Assembly (NCBI RefSeq): GCF_001750285.1
Contig: NZ_MAMP01000022.1
Location: 540,692-604,691 of the forward strand
Direction of reading: 5' to 3'
Length of the DNA: 64,000 bases
From: Domibacillus iocasae
Lineage (GTDB): Bacteria > Bacillota > Bacilli > Bacillales > Domibacillaceae
Both the position numbers and the translations under genes were made by a program. Position 1 is the first letter of the stretch. Every line of letters starts with the position of its first letter. Below the pieces are notes generated by a model, which was not told the DNA's origin, did no database searches, and was given only the letters and a program-made list of their open reading frames with translations. This document shows positions 51,060 through 60,309 of the stretch, in pieces.

Positions 51060-52304
51060 TTAAATCGATTCCGTTACATCATTTAGCCTTGCCGCAGAAT
51101 GGGCTACTTCACCCGATGCCTTTTCGATTTCTTGAATGATATGAAAAAACTACTTCATTTTCCGGTCAATTTCTTCGTTCTGCTGTTTCGTTTTACTAAT
51201 CGATGAAAGAAGAGTGGTAAAATCGTGTCCGGTTTTATCCATGCCGGAAATACCAGCATCTACTAAGCCATTCACTGTCTGCCCAGACTGACTCATTTCT
51301 TTAATCAATTCGTTTGTTTTTGTGATATGAGTTGAAACGTTCGACATCGATTCTTTCGTTTAATGAGACAGCTTGCGGATTTCTTCCGCCACTACAACAA
51401 AACCTTTTCCATATTCACCAGCACGGGCCGCTTCAATGGAGGCATTCAATGCGAGCAAATTCGTCTGGCTGGCAATGTTGCCAGCAATCGTAATGACGTC
51501 TACAATCCGTTGGGAGATGTCATTTAGTTCTGTTGAGGAGGCGTGAATATCAGATACTGCCCGTTGAATATCGCCCAGCTTGCGGCCCTGATCCCGGAGC
51601 TGTTTTTGTCCCTAGAGGGAATGATTTTCTGATGGGTTCGCCTGCACCTTACCGTCTTTTGTAATTTGTGTAATGGAATCGGACTGCTGTGCAAGTTCTT
51701 TGATAGAAGCGCTCGTTTCTTCTGAAGTCGCTGCAAGCTCCTGGGAGACCGCATATACCTGCTTTGTTAACTTTTCTTTTTGAGCCAGGTATTCCTGCCG
51801 CAGGCGTTCATTTTCGTTCTTATACGCTTCAAACACAATTTGCTGTTCTAAGTTTAATAGTTTTGTCACGGTCCCAATCGCAGCCACTTTTTCTTCAGCG
51901 GTCCAGCTTTGAGCTGAAATCATATCCGTCATTGAATTTAAAAGGTTCTGAAAAGCAGGCATATACCATTTTGTTTGAAGGCCGATGCGGACATGGTCGT
52001 GTGCAATCCGAAACCGTTTCTGTAAAAAGGACTCGTTAATACGCCCATCAAATAATTCTTCAATGTGCGAACGAAGGGTTTGTTTCAGCCGATCGACGAA
52101 GCTGTTTGCTTCAATAATATGCCGCAGTCCCGGCTGCATCTTGATACTAGAATAAAATGTTTCAATGATGTGGTCCATTTGCTGCTCCATGATCGCTTTC
52201 ATCGCTTTGACATAAGACAAATCGCGTTTGGTCAACCCAATCATAGTGACTTGCTTTGACAATTCGGAATTAGGAGAAGCAGTCAGCTCAATAGAGGAGT
52301 CCAT
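51060..52304 (-). pseudogene. hemAT: HemAT globin-coupled chemotaxis transducer with three in-frame stops
   Basis: A single 414-codon frame covers the whole gene. Residues 20-185 are the globin sensor: GLTKRDLSYVKAMKAIMEQQ and AHDHVRIGLQTKWYM, with His104 as likely haem ligand. Residues 190-414 are the MCP signalling domain with [20 protein letters not shown] and the [13 protein letters not shown] tip. In-frame stops are TAG at 51,612-51,614, TAA at 51,360-51,362 and TAG at 51,150-51,152, before the natural TAA at 51,060. No frameshift is needed. B. subtilis HemAT is 432 residues. Confidence 0.85.
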
Positions 52305-52545
52305 TTCAGTGTTGAAAAAGGACTCTGTTTTTTAGGAGATCGATTAAACCGTACCATAATTCACGTCCTTACCGTTTGTAAGTATATTTGTGGGAATAGT
52401 GTGCAACTTTTATCCTAAAAAAGATATATATAATAGATTTTTCTATGAATATCAGGGTGTGCTCATACACAAGATAGAAAAAAGAAACAAAAAGAAGCAA
52501 ATTCAAAACATAAAGCAGATTTGTCGGAAAATATTTATTATTTCA
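52305..52545. other. Divergent intergenic region
   Basis: AT-rich gap between the HemAT fossil and ackA. No gene seen. It contains the presumed promoters of both. Confidence 0.4.
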
Positions 52546-52559
52546 TGTAAACGGTTAAC
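52546..52559. promoter_or_regulatory. cre-like catabolite-control site before ackA
   Basis: TGTAAACGGTTAAC fits the TGWAANCGNTNNCA consensus at nearly all positions. ackA is a classic CcpA target in Bacillus. It lies 84 bp before the ackA start. Confidence 0.6.
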
Positions 52560-52642
52560 GGAGAAAGGAATACTTGCTATTTTGTGCGGAACACGTTATT
52601 CCTATATATAGAGATAAATTGTTCGATCACGAGGAGGATATA

Positions 52643-53836
52643 ATGTCTAAAGTAATTGCGATTAACGCAGGAAGTTCATCATTAAAATTTCAGCTGTTTG
52701 AAATGCCGGAGGAAACGGTTCTGACGAAAGGTCTTGTCGAGCGGATTGGCTTGTCTGACGGCGTGTTCACGATTTCGAAGCCGGACGGCACATCGGACAC
52801 AGAGGTAACCGACATTCCAGATCACTCAGTGGCGGTTCAGATGCTGCTGTCTAAGCTTGTGTCAAACGGCATTGTCGCTTCCCTCGATGAAATCGACGGG
52901 ATCGGTCACCGTGTCGTGCACGGCGGGGAGAAGTTCGACGATTCAGCGATCATTGATGAGGCGACTCTTGCAGAAATTGAAGAACTGTCAGAACTCGCAC
53001 CGCTTCACAACCCGGCGAACGTAACGGGCATCCGCGCCTTTCAGGCCGTGCTGCCAAACGTACCGGCTGTCGCGGTATTTGATACGGCATTCCACCAGAC
53101 GATGCCGGAAAAATCGTTCCTATACAGCCTTCCATATGAATATTACAAAGAATACGGCATTCGTAAATACGGTTTCCACGGCACATCGCACAAATACGTA
53201 TCGGAGCGCGCAGCGGCACTGCTTGGCCGTCCGATTGAGCATTTGCGCTTAATTTCATGCCACCTTGGAAACGGCGCCAGCATTGCAGCGATTGAAGGCG
53301 GAAAATCAATCGATACATCAATGGGCTTCACGCCGCTTGCCGGTGTTGCTATGGGAACACGCTCCGGTAACATCGACCCGGCGTTAATGCCGTTTATTAT
53401 GGAAAAAACCGGCCAGACAGCGGACGAAGTATTGGACACGTTAAACAAAAAAAGTGGTATGCTCGGCGTATCTGGCGTGTCAAGCGACCTTCGTGACTTG
53501 TCGAAAGCAGCCGAAGAAGGCAACGAACGCGCTATTACAGCGCTTGAAGTATTCGCCAGCCGCATTCACAAATACATCGGCTCCTATGCTGCCCGCATGT
53601 CTGGCGTCGACGCGATCATTTTCACAGCCGGCATCGGCGAAAACGACATCGCCTCACGTGCCCGAATCATGAACGGCCTCGAATTTATGGGCATTTACTG
53701 GGACCCGGCACTAAACAATGTGCGCGGTGAAGAACAATTCATCAGCTACCCGCATTCACCGGTAAAAGTCATTGTCATCCCGACAAACGAAGAAGTGATG
53801 ATCGCCCGTGACGTTTCTCGTTTAGCAGGCGTATAA
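52643..53836 (+). CDS. ackA: Acetate kinase
   Basis: 397 residues from the ATG at 52643, with GAGGAGGA 6 nt upstream; a longer frame back to 52574 is not needed. [20 protein letters not shown] is the N-terminal acetate-kinase signature, and [28 protein letters not shown] and HLGNGAS carry the catalytic His, Asp and substrate residues. It makes ATP from acetyl phosphate in the overflow pathway. Regulation by CcpA is suggested by the upstream cre-like site. Confidence 0.97.
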   Translation: MSKVIAINAGSSSLKFQLFEMPEETVLTKGLVERIGLSDGVFTISKPDGTSDTEVTDIPDHSVAVQMLLSKLVSNGIVASLDEIDGIGHRVVHGGEKFDDSAIIDEATLAEIEELSELAPLHNPANVTGIRAFQAVLPNVPAVAVFDTAFHQTMPEKSFLYSLPYEYYKEYGIRKYGFHGTSHKYVSERAAALLGRPIEHLRLISCHLGNGASIAAIEGGKSIDTSMGFTPLAGVAMGTRSGNIDPALMPFIMEKTGQTADEVLDTLNKKSGMLGVSGVSSDLRDLSKAAEEGNERAITALEVFASRIHKYIGSYAARMSGVDAIIFTAGIGENDIASRARIMNGLEFMGIYWDPALNNVRGEEQFISYPHSPVKVIVIPTNEEVMIARDVSRLAGV

Positions 53837-54062
53837 GGCTTCCTGGCAACGTTTGTGGATGATTGATGATTAGCTAATTGTCTATTTAAACTATACATTT
53901 GGATCATGAGCAACCATAACTGAACTTGACTCTTTGCTGCCCTCTTGGATGTGTGAATTTCAACACTGAAAAGGGGTTTTTTTTTATAGCTGAAAGAAAA
54001 ACAGAAAATCAAGGTGGATTGTCTGTTGAGAGAGCGAGGGAAATTGTTGCAAGGGTGAAAAA

Positions 54063-54479
54063 ATGGAGAGGCTATCTGAACACATAATTTCCAACTGCAA
54101 CAAGTTATTTAATGATCTAGAGCGTTGTTTTGCCAAAAATAAATATATGGAGAACTTTTCAGTCAGTGACGCAAGAAGGTTTCTTGAAGAGAATCCTTTT
54201 ATGGCAATTAAAAATATTAAAGACCAGGAGAAGCAGGTAGAAACTTTAACTGCTGAGGAATTAAAGCTAATACTAAAATCACTTGACCATTCGTGGTTTG
54301 TCGATTTTAGAGCGGCTGTTTTAATTCATGTACTGCTTGATTCATTTGGCAGAATAGGTAAAGGGCAGGGGAATAGCGTGGTCATATGGAAATTGAAGGA
54401 GAGGATCGCATCCACAAGGGCTTTCCGTGTTTCCGCGATCTTGGGGCAAACAGAGTCTGCCCTTCCTCCGATTCGGTAA
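54063..54479 (+). CDS. Uncharacterised protein, C-terminus probably altered by rearrangement
   Basis: 138 residues in frame: SEHIISNCNKLFNDLERCFA, then FLEENPFMAIKNIKDQEKQV and SWFVDFRAAVLIHVLL. No family recognised. The last 40 codons run antisense through a truncated exported-protein gene on the minus strand, so the natural C-terminus was likely lost at a junction around 54,390. The gap 53,837-54,062 has no gene. Confidence 0.45.
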   Translation: MERLSEHIISNCNKLFNDLERCFAKNKYMENFSVSDARRFLEENPFMAIKNIKDQEKQVETLTAEELKLILKSLDHSWFVDFRAAVLIHVLLDSFGRIGKGQGNSVVIWKLKERIASTRAFRVSAILGQTESALPPIR

Positions 54480-54540
54480 ACGCATAGGCAGGCATCGCTA
54501 ACACACATGCCGCCACGAGACCAGATATCAGAAGCTTCAT
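54388..54540 (-). pseudogene. Truncated exported protein, signal peptide only
   Basis: On the minus strand ATG at 54540 gives MKLLISGLVAACVLAMPAYA, a full signal peptide with an AYA cleavage site. It continues FTESEEGQTLFAPRSRKHG and stops at codon 51. GAGTG stands upstream. Only about 30 mature residues remain, so the gene was cut, probably by the same event that altered the facing gene. Confidence 0.45.
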
Positions 54541-54657
54541 TTCGTTCACTCATTTTTCAATTTCATCTGATATAGTTCTGCTTTTTTATTTGTATTTATG
54601 TTTCTTTTTTCAAATGGCTGTATAATTAGAAACAGACAATGAGAAAGGCAGGATACT

Positions 54658-55491
54658 GTGAATTACATCGTACTTGATATTGAATGGAACGCATCGAAAT
54701 GGGACCCGCACCACCTGGAAGAAATTATTGAACTCTCAGCCTTGAAAGTGTCACCCGCTACATTGGAAGTGGTCGATGTCTTTTCATCCCTAGTGAAGCC
54801 AGCAGAAAGGTTGACATCGTTTACGAAAAAACTAACAGGCATCACGCAGCGAGATGTGTCTTCCGCCCTGCCATTTCCGCACGTATTAAAGAAATTTAAG
54901 GCGTTTCTTGGCACGGAGGAATCTTGTTTTGTGGCATGGGGAAAAGAAGATTTTCGGTTCTTGGAAAAAGAATGCGAACGTTACAGACTTCCTTTCCTGA
55001 ACCTGTCCAGCTATATTGACATATTGCCGATTCTTCAGTTTGGCCTGTATGATACCTTCAACGGCAACACCCCCAGTCTGACCAAAACCATGGAGGTGTT
55101 CCAAATCGAAGCAGATGGGCAGGCACACAACAGCCTCGATGATTCGATGAACACCTTAAAAGTATTTCGCTATCTTCACGGAAAACTGGATGTTCATGCG
55201 GCGTACAAATCAAACAAAACACCTGAAGAACGGTATCTATATGAGGATACATTGAAATCCAGCGGGAAAAGGCAATTAATGAAATGCATCTTTGCGTATA
55301 TGAAGAAACATGACGTAGACGATGTGGCATTCGATGTCTTCTTTACCAGCCCCATCTGGCTGGATCGGGCCGTTGCACTTGATTTGAATGAACACGTAAC
55401 GGCTGTTTTTAAAACCGAGTTTGACGTGCAAAAACAAGAGGCATCCAAGAAATATATATCCCAGAAAGCATTGCTGCTTCCCAAATGCTGA
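54658..55491 (+). CDS. DEDDh 3'-5' exonuclease (KapD-like)
   Basis: 277 residues, starting at GTG after AAGGCAGGA. The catalytic acidic residues are DIEWN (motif I, Asp7 and Glu9), the middle motif in VAWGKEDFRFLE, and AHNSLDDSMNT (motif III, His and Asp). The N-terminal 180 residues form an RNase-T-like exonuclease domain acting on RNA or DNA ends. The 95-residue C-terminal extension (KQLMKCIFAYMKKHDVDDV) is not recognised. It resembles Bacillus KapD, a sporulation-pathway exonuclease, but is longer. Confidence 0.85.
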   Translation: MNYIVLDIEWNASKWDPHHLEEIIELSALKVSPATLEVVDVFSSLVKPAERLTSFTKKLTGITQRDVSSALPFPHVLKKFKAFLGTEESCFVAWGKEDFRFLEKECERYRLPFLNLSSYIDILPILQFGLYDTFNGNTPSLTKTMEVFQIEADGQAHNSLDDSMNTLKVFRYLHGKLDVHAAYKSNKTPEERYLYEDTLKSSGKRQLMKCIFAYMKKHDVDDVAFDVFFTSPIWLDRAVALDLNEHVTAVFKTEFDVQKQEASKKYISQKALLLPKC

Positions 55492-55513
55492 AATGTCAAC
55501 GCGATAGTCTGCT

Positions 55514-55550
55514 TAAAAAGAGGTGTCCTGAATAAGGCACATCTTTTTTA
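55514..55550 (+). terminator. Intrinsic terminator
   Basis: AAAAGAGGTGTCC and GGCACATCTTTTT form an imperfect stem around TGAATAA. Confidence 0.65.
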
Positions 55551-55639
55551 TTTGGCTTTGTTAAAGAGCGTTGTTGATTTTCCTGTTAAAATAAAGGCAC
55601 CTGTTAATCTAAGAAAAGAAAAACAGTCGGAATAATCTG

Positions 55640-55950
55640 ACAAACACTTCCGCCACGCTTCCGGCAAAATCAATATGCACCTGGTGCCCGGAGGCCGTGG
55701 TGTGCAGGTGGAAGTGCCTGTTATTCATGCTATACCATCACCTGTTTCTATAATTCTATGATTGCTAAACTGCTCGTCCACAGGAAAACCCGCAAAGGAG
55801 CCATAGCCAAAATGAAGCGGCTTTGCATGAATTCATTATTGCTGCCATCCATACCACCATCCCCTTTCACCACCCGCTTCTCGAGCACCCGAAGTTTGTA
55901 GCCGGCTGTGTAATGACACGTTTTTTAGAGAAACACCAAGTTTCAGTAAA
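55640..55950 (+). pseudogene. Biotin carboxylase (AccC) C-terminal remnant
   Basis: Frame A: HASGKINMHLVPGGRGVQVE. Frame B: SMIAKLLVHRKTRKGAIAKM. Frame C: IHTTIPFHHPLLEHPKFVAG and then MTRFLEKHQ. In order these match the last third of AccC (PSPGKI...DSMIAKV...GKTREEAIxxM...GIHTTIPFHxxLL). At least two frameshifts; no start. It is followed by a perfect terminator that may have belonged to the lost gene. Confidence 0.75.
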
Positions 55951-55962
55951 TACCTAACATTT

Positions 55963-56008
55963 AAATCGAGCAGCCCGGATGTTTTTTCGTCCGGGCTGCT
56001 CGATTTTG
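55963..56008 (+). terminator. Long perfect intrinsic terminator
   Basis: AAATCGAGCAGCCCGGA and TCCGGGCTGCTCGATTT form a 17-bp stem with a 10-nt loop. It follows the accC remnant. Confidence 0.9.
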
Positions 56009-56144
56009 TTATTCTGCAAGCTTTAGTGAGGTATAAGGATATGAAAAAGCACAGTCTTTTGCATTTTTTGAAAAATGTATGATTAAAACGAAAATTGTAA
56101 CATATATTTGAGTATAAGAGTTTAACAGAGAGAGGTTGATAGAT

Positions 56145-56495
56145 GTGATTGTCAAAAAACGAAACGGCTGGTACCAAACAGGCAATCATTTTGCGAAATG
56201 GCTGGAAGGATCCACTTATACCGTAATACAGGTCGGCAAGGCAAAGGGAAAGCCTTACGTCCAATGGTATGACGGCGTGAACATAGCGAATGCAACACCT
56301 GATTTCTTTCGTCAAAATGGAAGTTATGAAGAGTATATACAACAACAATCTGATATTGAGAAAGCCGTTTATCTTACCGTCTACTCACTTGATTACGATT
56401 CGTGCGTCACCTGCCGTGGCAATAAAGAAGTTGGGGAGATTTTGATTGAGGAAAATGTTTTATCTGAAGACGATATTTTCGATTTTGTTTCTTAA
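56145..56495 (+). CDS. Uncharacterised protein
   Basis: 116 residues from the GTG at 56145, with GAGAGG 9 nt upstream; a TTG at 56136 is possible. Sequence IVKKRNGWYQTGNHFAKWLE, then GKAKGKPYVQWYDGVNIANA and CVTCRGNKEVGEIL. A CxxC pair (CVTC) near residue 88 could bind metal. No family recognised. It is flanked by an accC fossil and an IS remnant. Confidence 0.55.
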   Translation: MIVKKRNGWYQTGNHFAKWLEGSTYTVIQVGKAKGKPYVQWYDGVNIANATPDFFRQNGSYEEYIQQQSDIEKAVYLTVYSLDYDSCVTCRGNKEVGEILIEENVLSEDDIFDFVS

Positions 56496-56805
56496 GAACA
56501 CAAATAAAAGAGCAACTTGCAGAGAAAGTACTGCTTCTGCTTCAGACTGCCTGTCTTTCAGTCTGGCGGCTTTTCTCGCTTTTACCACTTTGGTGACCGT
56601 AAAAGGACTCAAGAAGAGGTAACTCTCTTGAGTGAATATCAACACTATCCTTTATCAGAGCCTAATTATGAAAGTCTTCGGGACGATGAAGTTCTTTGGG
56701 CTCATTCGTTTACATTCCTAAAACGGAAATAAACTTATTTGAAGCACTTTTTTCTTCTATCTATGATTAAAATTCGATTATTATCGAAATAAGCTGCTTT
56801 ATGTT
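56496..56805. other. Gap with a hairpin, no supported gene
   Basis: CAGACTG and CAGTCTG at about 56,545-56,567 form a 7-bp stem after the preceding gene, with a short T-rich tail. An open frame at 56,517-56,732 has no ribosome site and runs through this hairpin. Its last 40 codons look protein-like, but there is no support for expression. Confidence 0.4.
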
Positions 56806-57274
56806 AGTGTGTGTCTGAAAACTCCATACTTCTCCCTTATTTAGATAATACAAAAATCAAAGCGACATAAACAAAGGATAGAAAAGAAGTAGCACCAATC
56901 ATGAGATTTTCATCATGCATCTGGACATTTAGCGCATGAAAAAGGGCTTCCAGGATTCCATCATGGCGCCATTTGCAGAATCGGCTGTACACCGTTTTCC
57001 ATGAGCCATACCGTTCGGGCAGGTCCCGTCAGAAAGCGCCGCTTCTGGCGATCCATAAGATGGCGTTGAACATATCACGGTTGTTCTTGCCCGGACGGCC
57101 GGTTTTTGCCCGCTGAAATAACTCGCTGATTTGTTCCCATTGATGATCTTCTATCTCATACCGTTTCCTTGTTATCGTCCCATCTCCTCTTCCGTCTGAT
57201 GGGTAGGATTGTAGGCGAAACGTCGAGATGGGGCAATGCTTATATCATGTTTTTTAGTTTTCAAACACAACCTA
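56806..57274 (-). mobile_element. IS5-family insertion sequence remnant
   Basis: The ends TAGTGTGTGTCTGAAAACT (56806-56824) and AGTTTTCAAACACAACCTA (57256-57274) are inverted repeats matching at 16 of 19 positions. Between them the minus strand encodes, in broken frames, the N-terminal part of an IS5/DUF4096 transposase: DRRSSMGTNQRVI-like start, GKNRPSGQEQP, AILWIA-like, RTVWLMENGVQPI. The catalytic C-terminal part is missing. It is about 470 bp, half the usual size of such elements. Confidence 0.75.
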
Positions 57275-57344
57275 GTTAAAGAAGAAATAAAGCAAATGAC
57301 AAAAAAATGGTCCTCTTTAGTTGGTGGGGGCTGTTTATAATTAC

Positions 57345-57935
57345 CTAATTATCTTCTTCGATTGTTTCAACAAGAATAAACAGAAAATGGTAGATGAGGC
57401 TTAAAGCATCGCCTAAAGACATCTCTTCCTTAAATCCTTCTACACCACTCAAGGAAAAATTGACATCCCATAATCCATCACCTTGGTTGAACATTAAACT
57501 GTATGTTCCAATCTCTCCTTGGAGTTCGTTATTTAAGTAAGCCTTTAATGCATTCCCCATTTTCTTCTGGAATTTCAAGCCGAACAAGGCATTGTATGTT
57601 CCGAACACATCATCGACTTCCAATGAAAGTGTCTCAACACCGATTAATTCAAACCATGAAGATTCGATGTAAAGGAATTCGCTTTTATTGATTTTTAGGT
57701 ATTCAAGGGGTTGTGATAAAAATGCTGCTGATTCTTCCGAAATCAACTCTTCGTTTTCTTTATTACTGCGCTCGATATAAGCATCAGTAAAGCGGGTATT
57801 ATTTTCTTTTTCTACTATAGTAAAATCATTTGTTAAGTGATGCCTTTCTGCATATTCCTTTTCCTCTTTAAACAATTCAACCTTATTCTCACTTAAAGCT
57901 TTTGATATGTATATTTCCATTTGTTTTTTTAACAT
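57345..57935 (-). CDS. Uncharacterised conserved-looking protein
   Basis: 196 residues, acidic. MLKKQMEIYISKALSENKVE at the start; LEVDDVFGTYNALFGLKFQK and GLWDVNFSLSGVEGFKEEMS later; LIYHFLFILVETIEEDN at the end. It has a plausible ribosome site (AGGAGGA) and no signal or membrane segment. It resembles proteins seen next to Bacillus integrases and toxin/immunity loci, but no function can be given. It lies next to the integrase on the same strand. Confidence 0.65.
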   Translation of the reverse strand: MLKKQMEIYISKALSENKVELFKEEKEYAERHHLTNDFTIVEKENNTRFTDAYIERSNKENEELISEESAAFLSQPLEYLKINKSEFLYIESSWFELIGVETLSLEVDDVFGTYNALFGLKFQKKMGNALKAYLNNELQGEIGTYSLMFNQGDGLWDVNFSLSGVEGFKEEMSLGDALSLIYHFLFILVETIEEDN

Positions 57936-58103
57936 GGTGAGTGTCCTCCTAGTATCTTTTCATACCTGTTTCATTCAATCATAGCATATAAATCACGGGT
58001 TAAATAACTGTAACCATTATTTATATTAATCATAGAAACGTTGATATAACAAGGGTTAAAGCTTCAATTTAAGCGTATAAATAACTTAAAAATCACATTT
58101 CGC

Positions 58104-59324
58104 TCACATTTCTTGCGATTTTGTTAAATTGAGAATGCTTCCGAAGTGATTTTTAATCCTTTGCGCAGCATTCTTTTTCATTTTATCTGTAACATGGGTA
58201 TAAATCTTCATGGTTGTTTTCATATCATCATGACCAACTCGTCTCATGATTGTTGTCATATCGATTTCCGCTTCTGCCAGCATGCTAATATGAGTGTGGC
58301 GGAAAAAGTGAGGAGTTGCCGCTTTTTTAATTGATGTCTTTTTAAGCAACCGGTTCATTCTCTGGATAATATTGTATTGGACGAATGGGTAGCCATTGTC
58401 ATGGCAAAAAATAAAGTCCCGGCCATGATAATCTTCATGTTTGTGACGAGTCGCCAATTTCACTTTTGCCTGCCGGACTTTATGCTTTCTTAATAAATCG
58501 ATTACACTATCATCAATATCGAATGTCCGTATCGATCCTTTTGTTTTTGGTGGAGTTAATTTGTATTCTGTCATTTTGTTTGTCGGATTGTATAAGGTTT
58601 TTGTGATACGGATCTCGTTTGTTTCAAAGTTAATGTCGGTCCATTTCAATGCACATAATTCACCGGAACGCATTCCGGAAAAGGCCAGCAAGTAAAAGGT
58701 TTCCACATCCCCCGGGAGCCCATGCTGATTTGACGCTTCAAGGAATTCAAATAGTTCATCCCGTTCTAAGTACTTATCCTCAATTGTCTGATTTTCAATT
58801 TCCTCTACAGTTAATTTTTTCGTTGGAATAACTGCTCCGGTACAAGGGTTGTCCTTTCTCATTTTTTCCTTGATGGCATATTTAAAAATCATATTGGCCG
58901 TTGAATGGACACCTTCGACCGAATTCTTAACATATCCCTGATCATCCAAATCATTTAAAAGGTTTTGGTGCATGCGGGGTGTCACCTTGTTAATATTTAC
59001 TTTCGCAAGATATCGCAGCAAGATTTTTATTTGATGGTGGCGGAGGAGTACAGTGCTTTCTTTCACTTTGCCTTTTGCATACGTCTCAAGCCATTCCCAT
59101 GCTACTTTTTCAAACGGCAGGTTTCTGATTGCCTTTTCATCAATTCCGTCCTCTTTTAATATTCTAATCGCTTTTTCTACAAGGTCGATCGCATCCTGCT
59201 TTTTATCAGCGCGGCGAGATATCTGCTTCCGTTTACCGGTCACCGGATCAAGAGGTCCATCTGCTACACATAGCCACTTATAACCCTGCTTGTTATTTGC
59301 TTTAATCTTTTTAACAGATGCCAT
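58104..59324 (-). CDS. Tyrosine recombinase, phage/ICE-type integrase
   Basis: 406 residues from the ATG at 59324, which has GGGAG 8 nt upstream; the ATG at 59330 is too close to it. The N-terminal arm-binding domain is ASVKKIKANNKQGYKWLCVA, the core-binding domain is around 80-170, and the catalytic domain holds GMRSGELCALKW (Arg), HFFRHTHISML (HxxR) and GHDDMKTTMKIYTHV (His and the Tyr nucleophile). It is complete and probably active. No excisionase or att pair was identified nearby, so the element it belonged to is not defined. Confidence 0.92.
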   Translation of the reverse strand: MASVKKIKANNKQGYKWLCVADGPLDPVTGKRKQISRRADKKQDAIDLVEKAIRILKEDGIDEKAIRNLPFEKVAWEWLETYAKGKVKESTVLLRHHQIKILLRYLAKVNINKVTPRMHQNLLNDLDDQGYVKNSVEGVHSTANMIFKYAIKEKMRKDNPCTGAVIPTKKLTVEEIENQTIEDKYLERDELFEFLEASNQHGLPGDVETFYLLAFSGMRSGELCALKWTDINFETNEIRITKTLYNPTNKMTEYKLTPPKTKGSIRTFDIDDSVIDLLRKHKVRQAKVKLATRHKHEDYHGRDFIFCHDNGYPFVQYNIIQRMNRLLKKTSIKKAATPHFFRHTHISMLAEAEIDMTTIMRRVGHDDMKTTMKIYTHVTDKMKKNAAQRIKNHFGSILNLTKSQEM

Positions 59325-59483
59325 ATACATTTCTCCCTTCTACACATTATTAGCCGATCACGTATTGATCCAGCGGCAAAAAACAGATCATTCAGGTTTA
59401 TCACTGGTAATACATTTAAGAATTCCATGTTTGCTTGGTAAATTCAAGAACCAAAATTAGAATGCATGTTCTTTTTAAGTTTA

Positions 59484-59518
59484 TAACAAAACCCCATCTC
59501 GAAAAAGAGAAGGGGTGA
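59484..59518 (-). terminator. Terminator of the nuclease gene
   Basis: On the minus strand CACCCCTTCTC pairs with GAGATGGGGT around TTTTTC, then TTTTGTT. Confidence 0.75.
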
Positions 59519-59539
59519 TGTTGTAATGAATATTTTTTA

Positions 59540-60292
59540 TTATTTCTCGCATGCGTAGCCATCTTTATCACGATCATGCTTTGAATCATATGCAGGGTGT
59601 CCTTTTTTAACACCGTCTGGATATTTCTTGCGCAACTCTGTGCAGTTTTTAAATGACTCTTTCTTAGGTGCAGCTGGCTTAGGCGCCGGTTTCGGTGCTG
59701 GAGCTGGTTTTGGAGCAGGCGCCGGTTTTTTTGCTGGTACACATCCACCATTAATGGCATTTTTATTAGACCAGATTCCAACCTTGTCTTTTTTTGCTTT
59801 CGCTTCAACATTCTTTAGCTCGTCAAGATACTGTGTATTTGGCGGGTAAACGGCAATACGAGCAAGGCCATTCTGAAGCAATAACTTATTAAACATTGTC
59901 TCGTTTACGTACACATAAGCAAGGATCCGTCCGTATTTATCACGATTTTGAACACCAAGCTCAATGCTGACAGTCTTTTTCTTGTCCAATAAGTACTTCT
60001 TCGTATATGCAGTAGCTTCAGGGCCATATAACTGTACGCATTTATCAGGATGTTTTGTTTCCGGCGTATCGATAAGGATCATACGAACCGTTTCTGCATT
60101 TCCTTTGTATGTAACCTTGATCGTGTCGCCATCTACAACATCGTTCACAGTAACTTTAGTTGCTGTTTTTGGCAGTGCAGCTTCGGCAGTTTGCGTTGAA
60201 TCAGTTGTAAGTGCTGGCGTAAATGATCCAGCAAGTAGCGAGAAGGACAGAAGAGACGCTGCAAAAGGCTTAAATAATTTCTTCTTAAACAT
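59540..60292 (-). CDS. Secreted thermonuclease-family (SNase) protein with Excalibur domain
   Basis: 250 residues from the ATG at 60292, with AGGAG 7 nt upstream; an in-frame TTG 6 bp earlier is less likely. Signal peptide: FKKKLFKPFAASLLSFSLLA, cleavage near AEA-ALP. SNase core at about 45-190: VNDVVDGDTIKV, VRMILIDTPET and DKYGRILAYVYVN, holding the Asp, Arg and Glu-type active-site residues. A PAPKP-rich linker at 195-220. C-terminal Excalibur (DxDxDGxxCE): HDRDKDGYACEK, calcium binding. A YncB-like extracellular nuclease. Confidence 0.92.
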   Translation of the reverse strand: MFKKKLFKPFAASLLSFSLLAGSFTPALTTDSTQTAEAALPKTATKVTVNDVVDGDTIKVTYKGNAETVRMILIDTPETKHPDKCVQLYGPEATAYTKKYLLDKKKTVSIELGVQNRDKYGRILAYVYVNETMFNKLLLQNGLARIAVYPPNTQYLDELKNVEAKAKKDKVGIWSNKNAINGGCVPAKKPAPAPKPAPAPKPAPKPAAPKKESFKNCTELRKKYPDGVKKGHPAYDSKHDRDKDGYACEK

Positions 60293-60309
60293 AATCAATC
60301 TCCTTTTTC

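Noticed and set aside
59416..59811. Minus-strand basic frame overlapping the nuclease
   Set aside because: Runs in another frame through the PAPKP linker and Excalibur coding DNA; no start signal.
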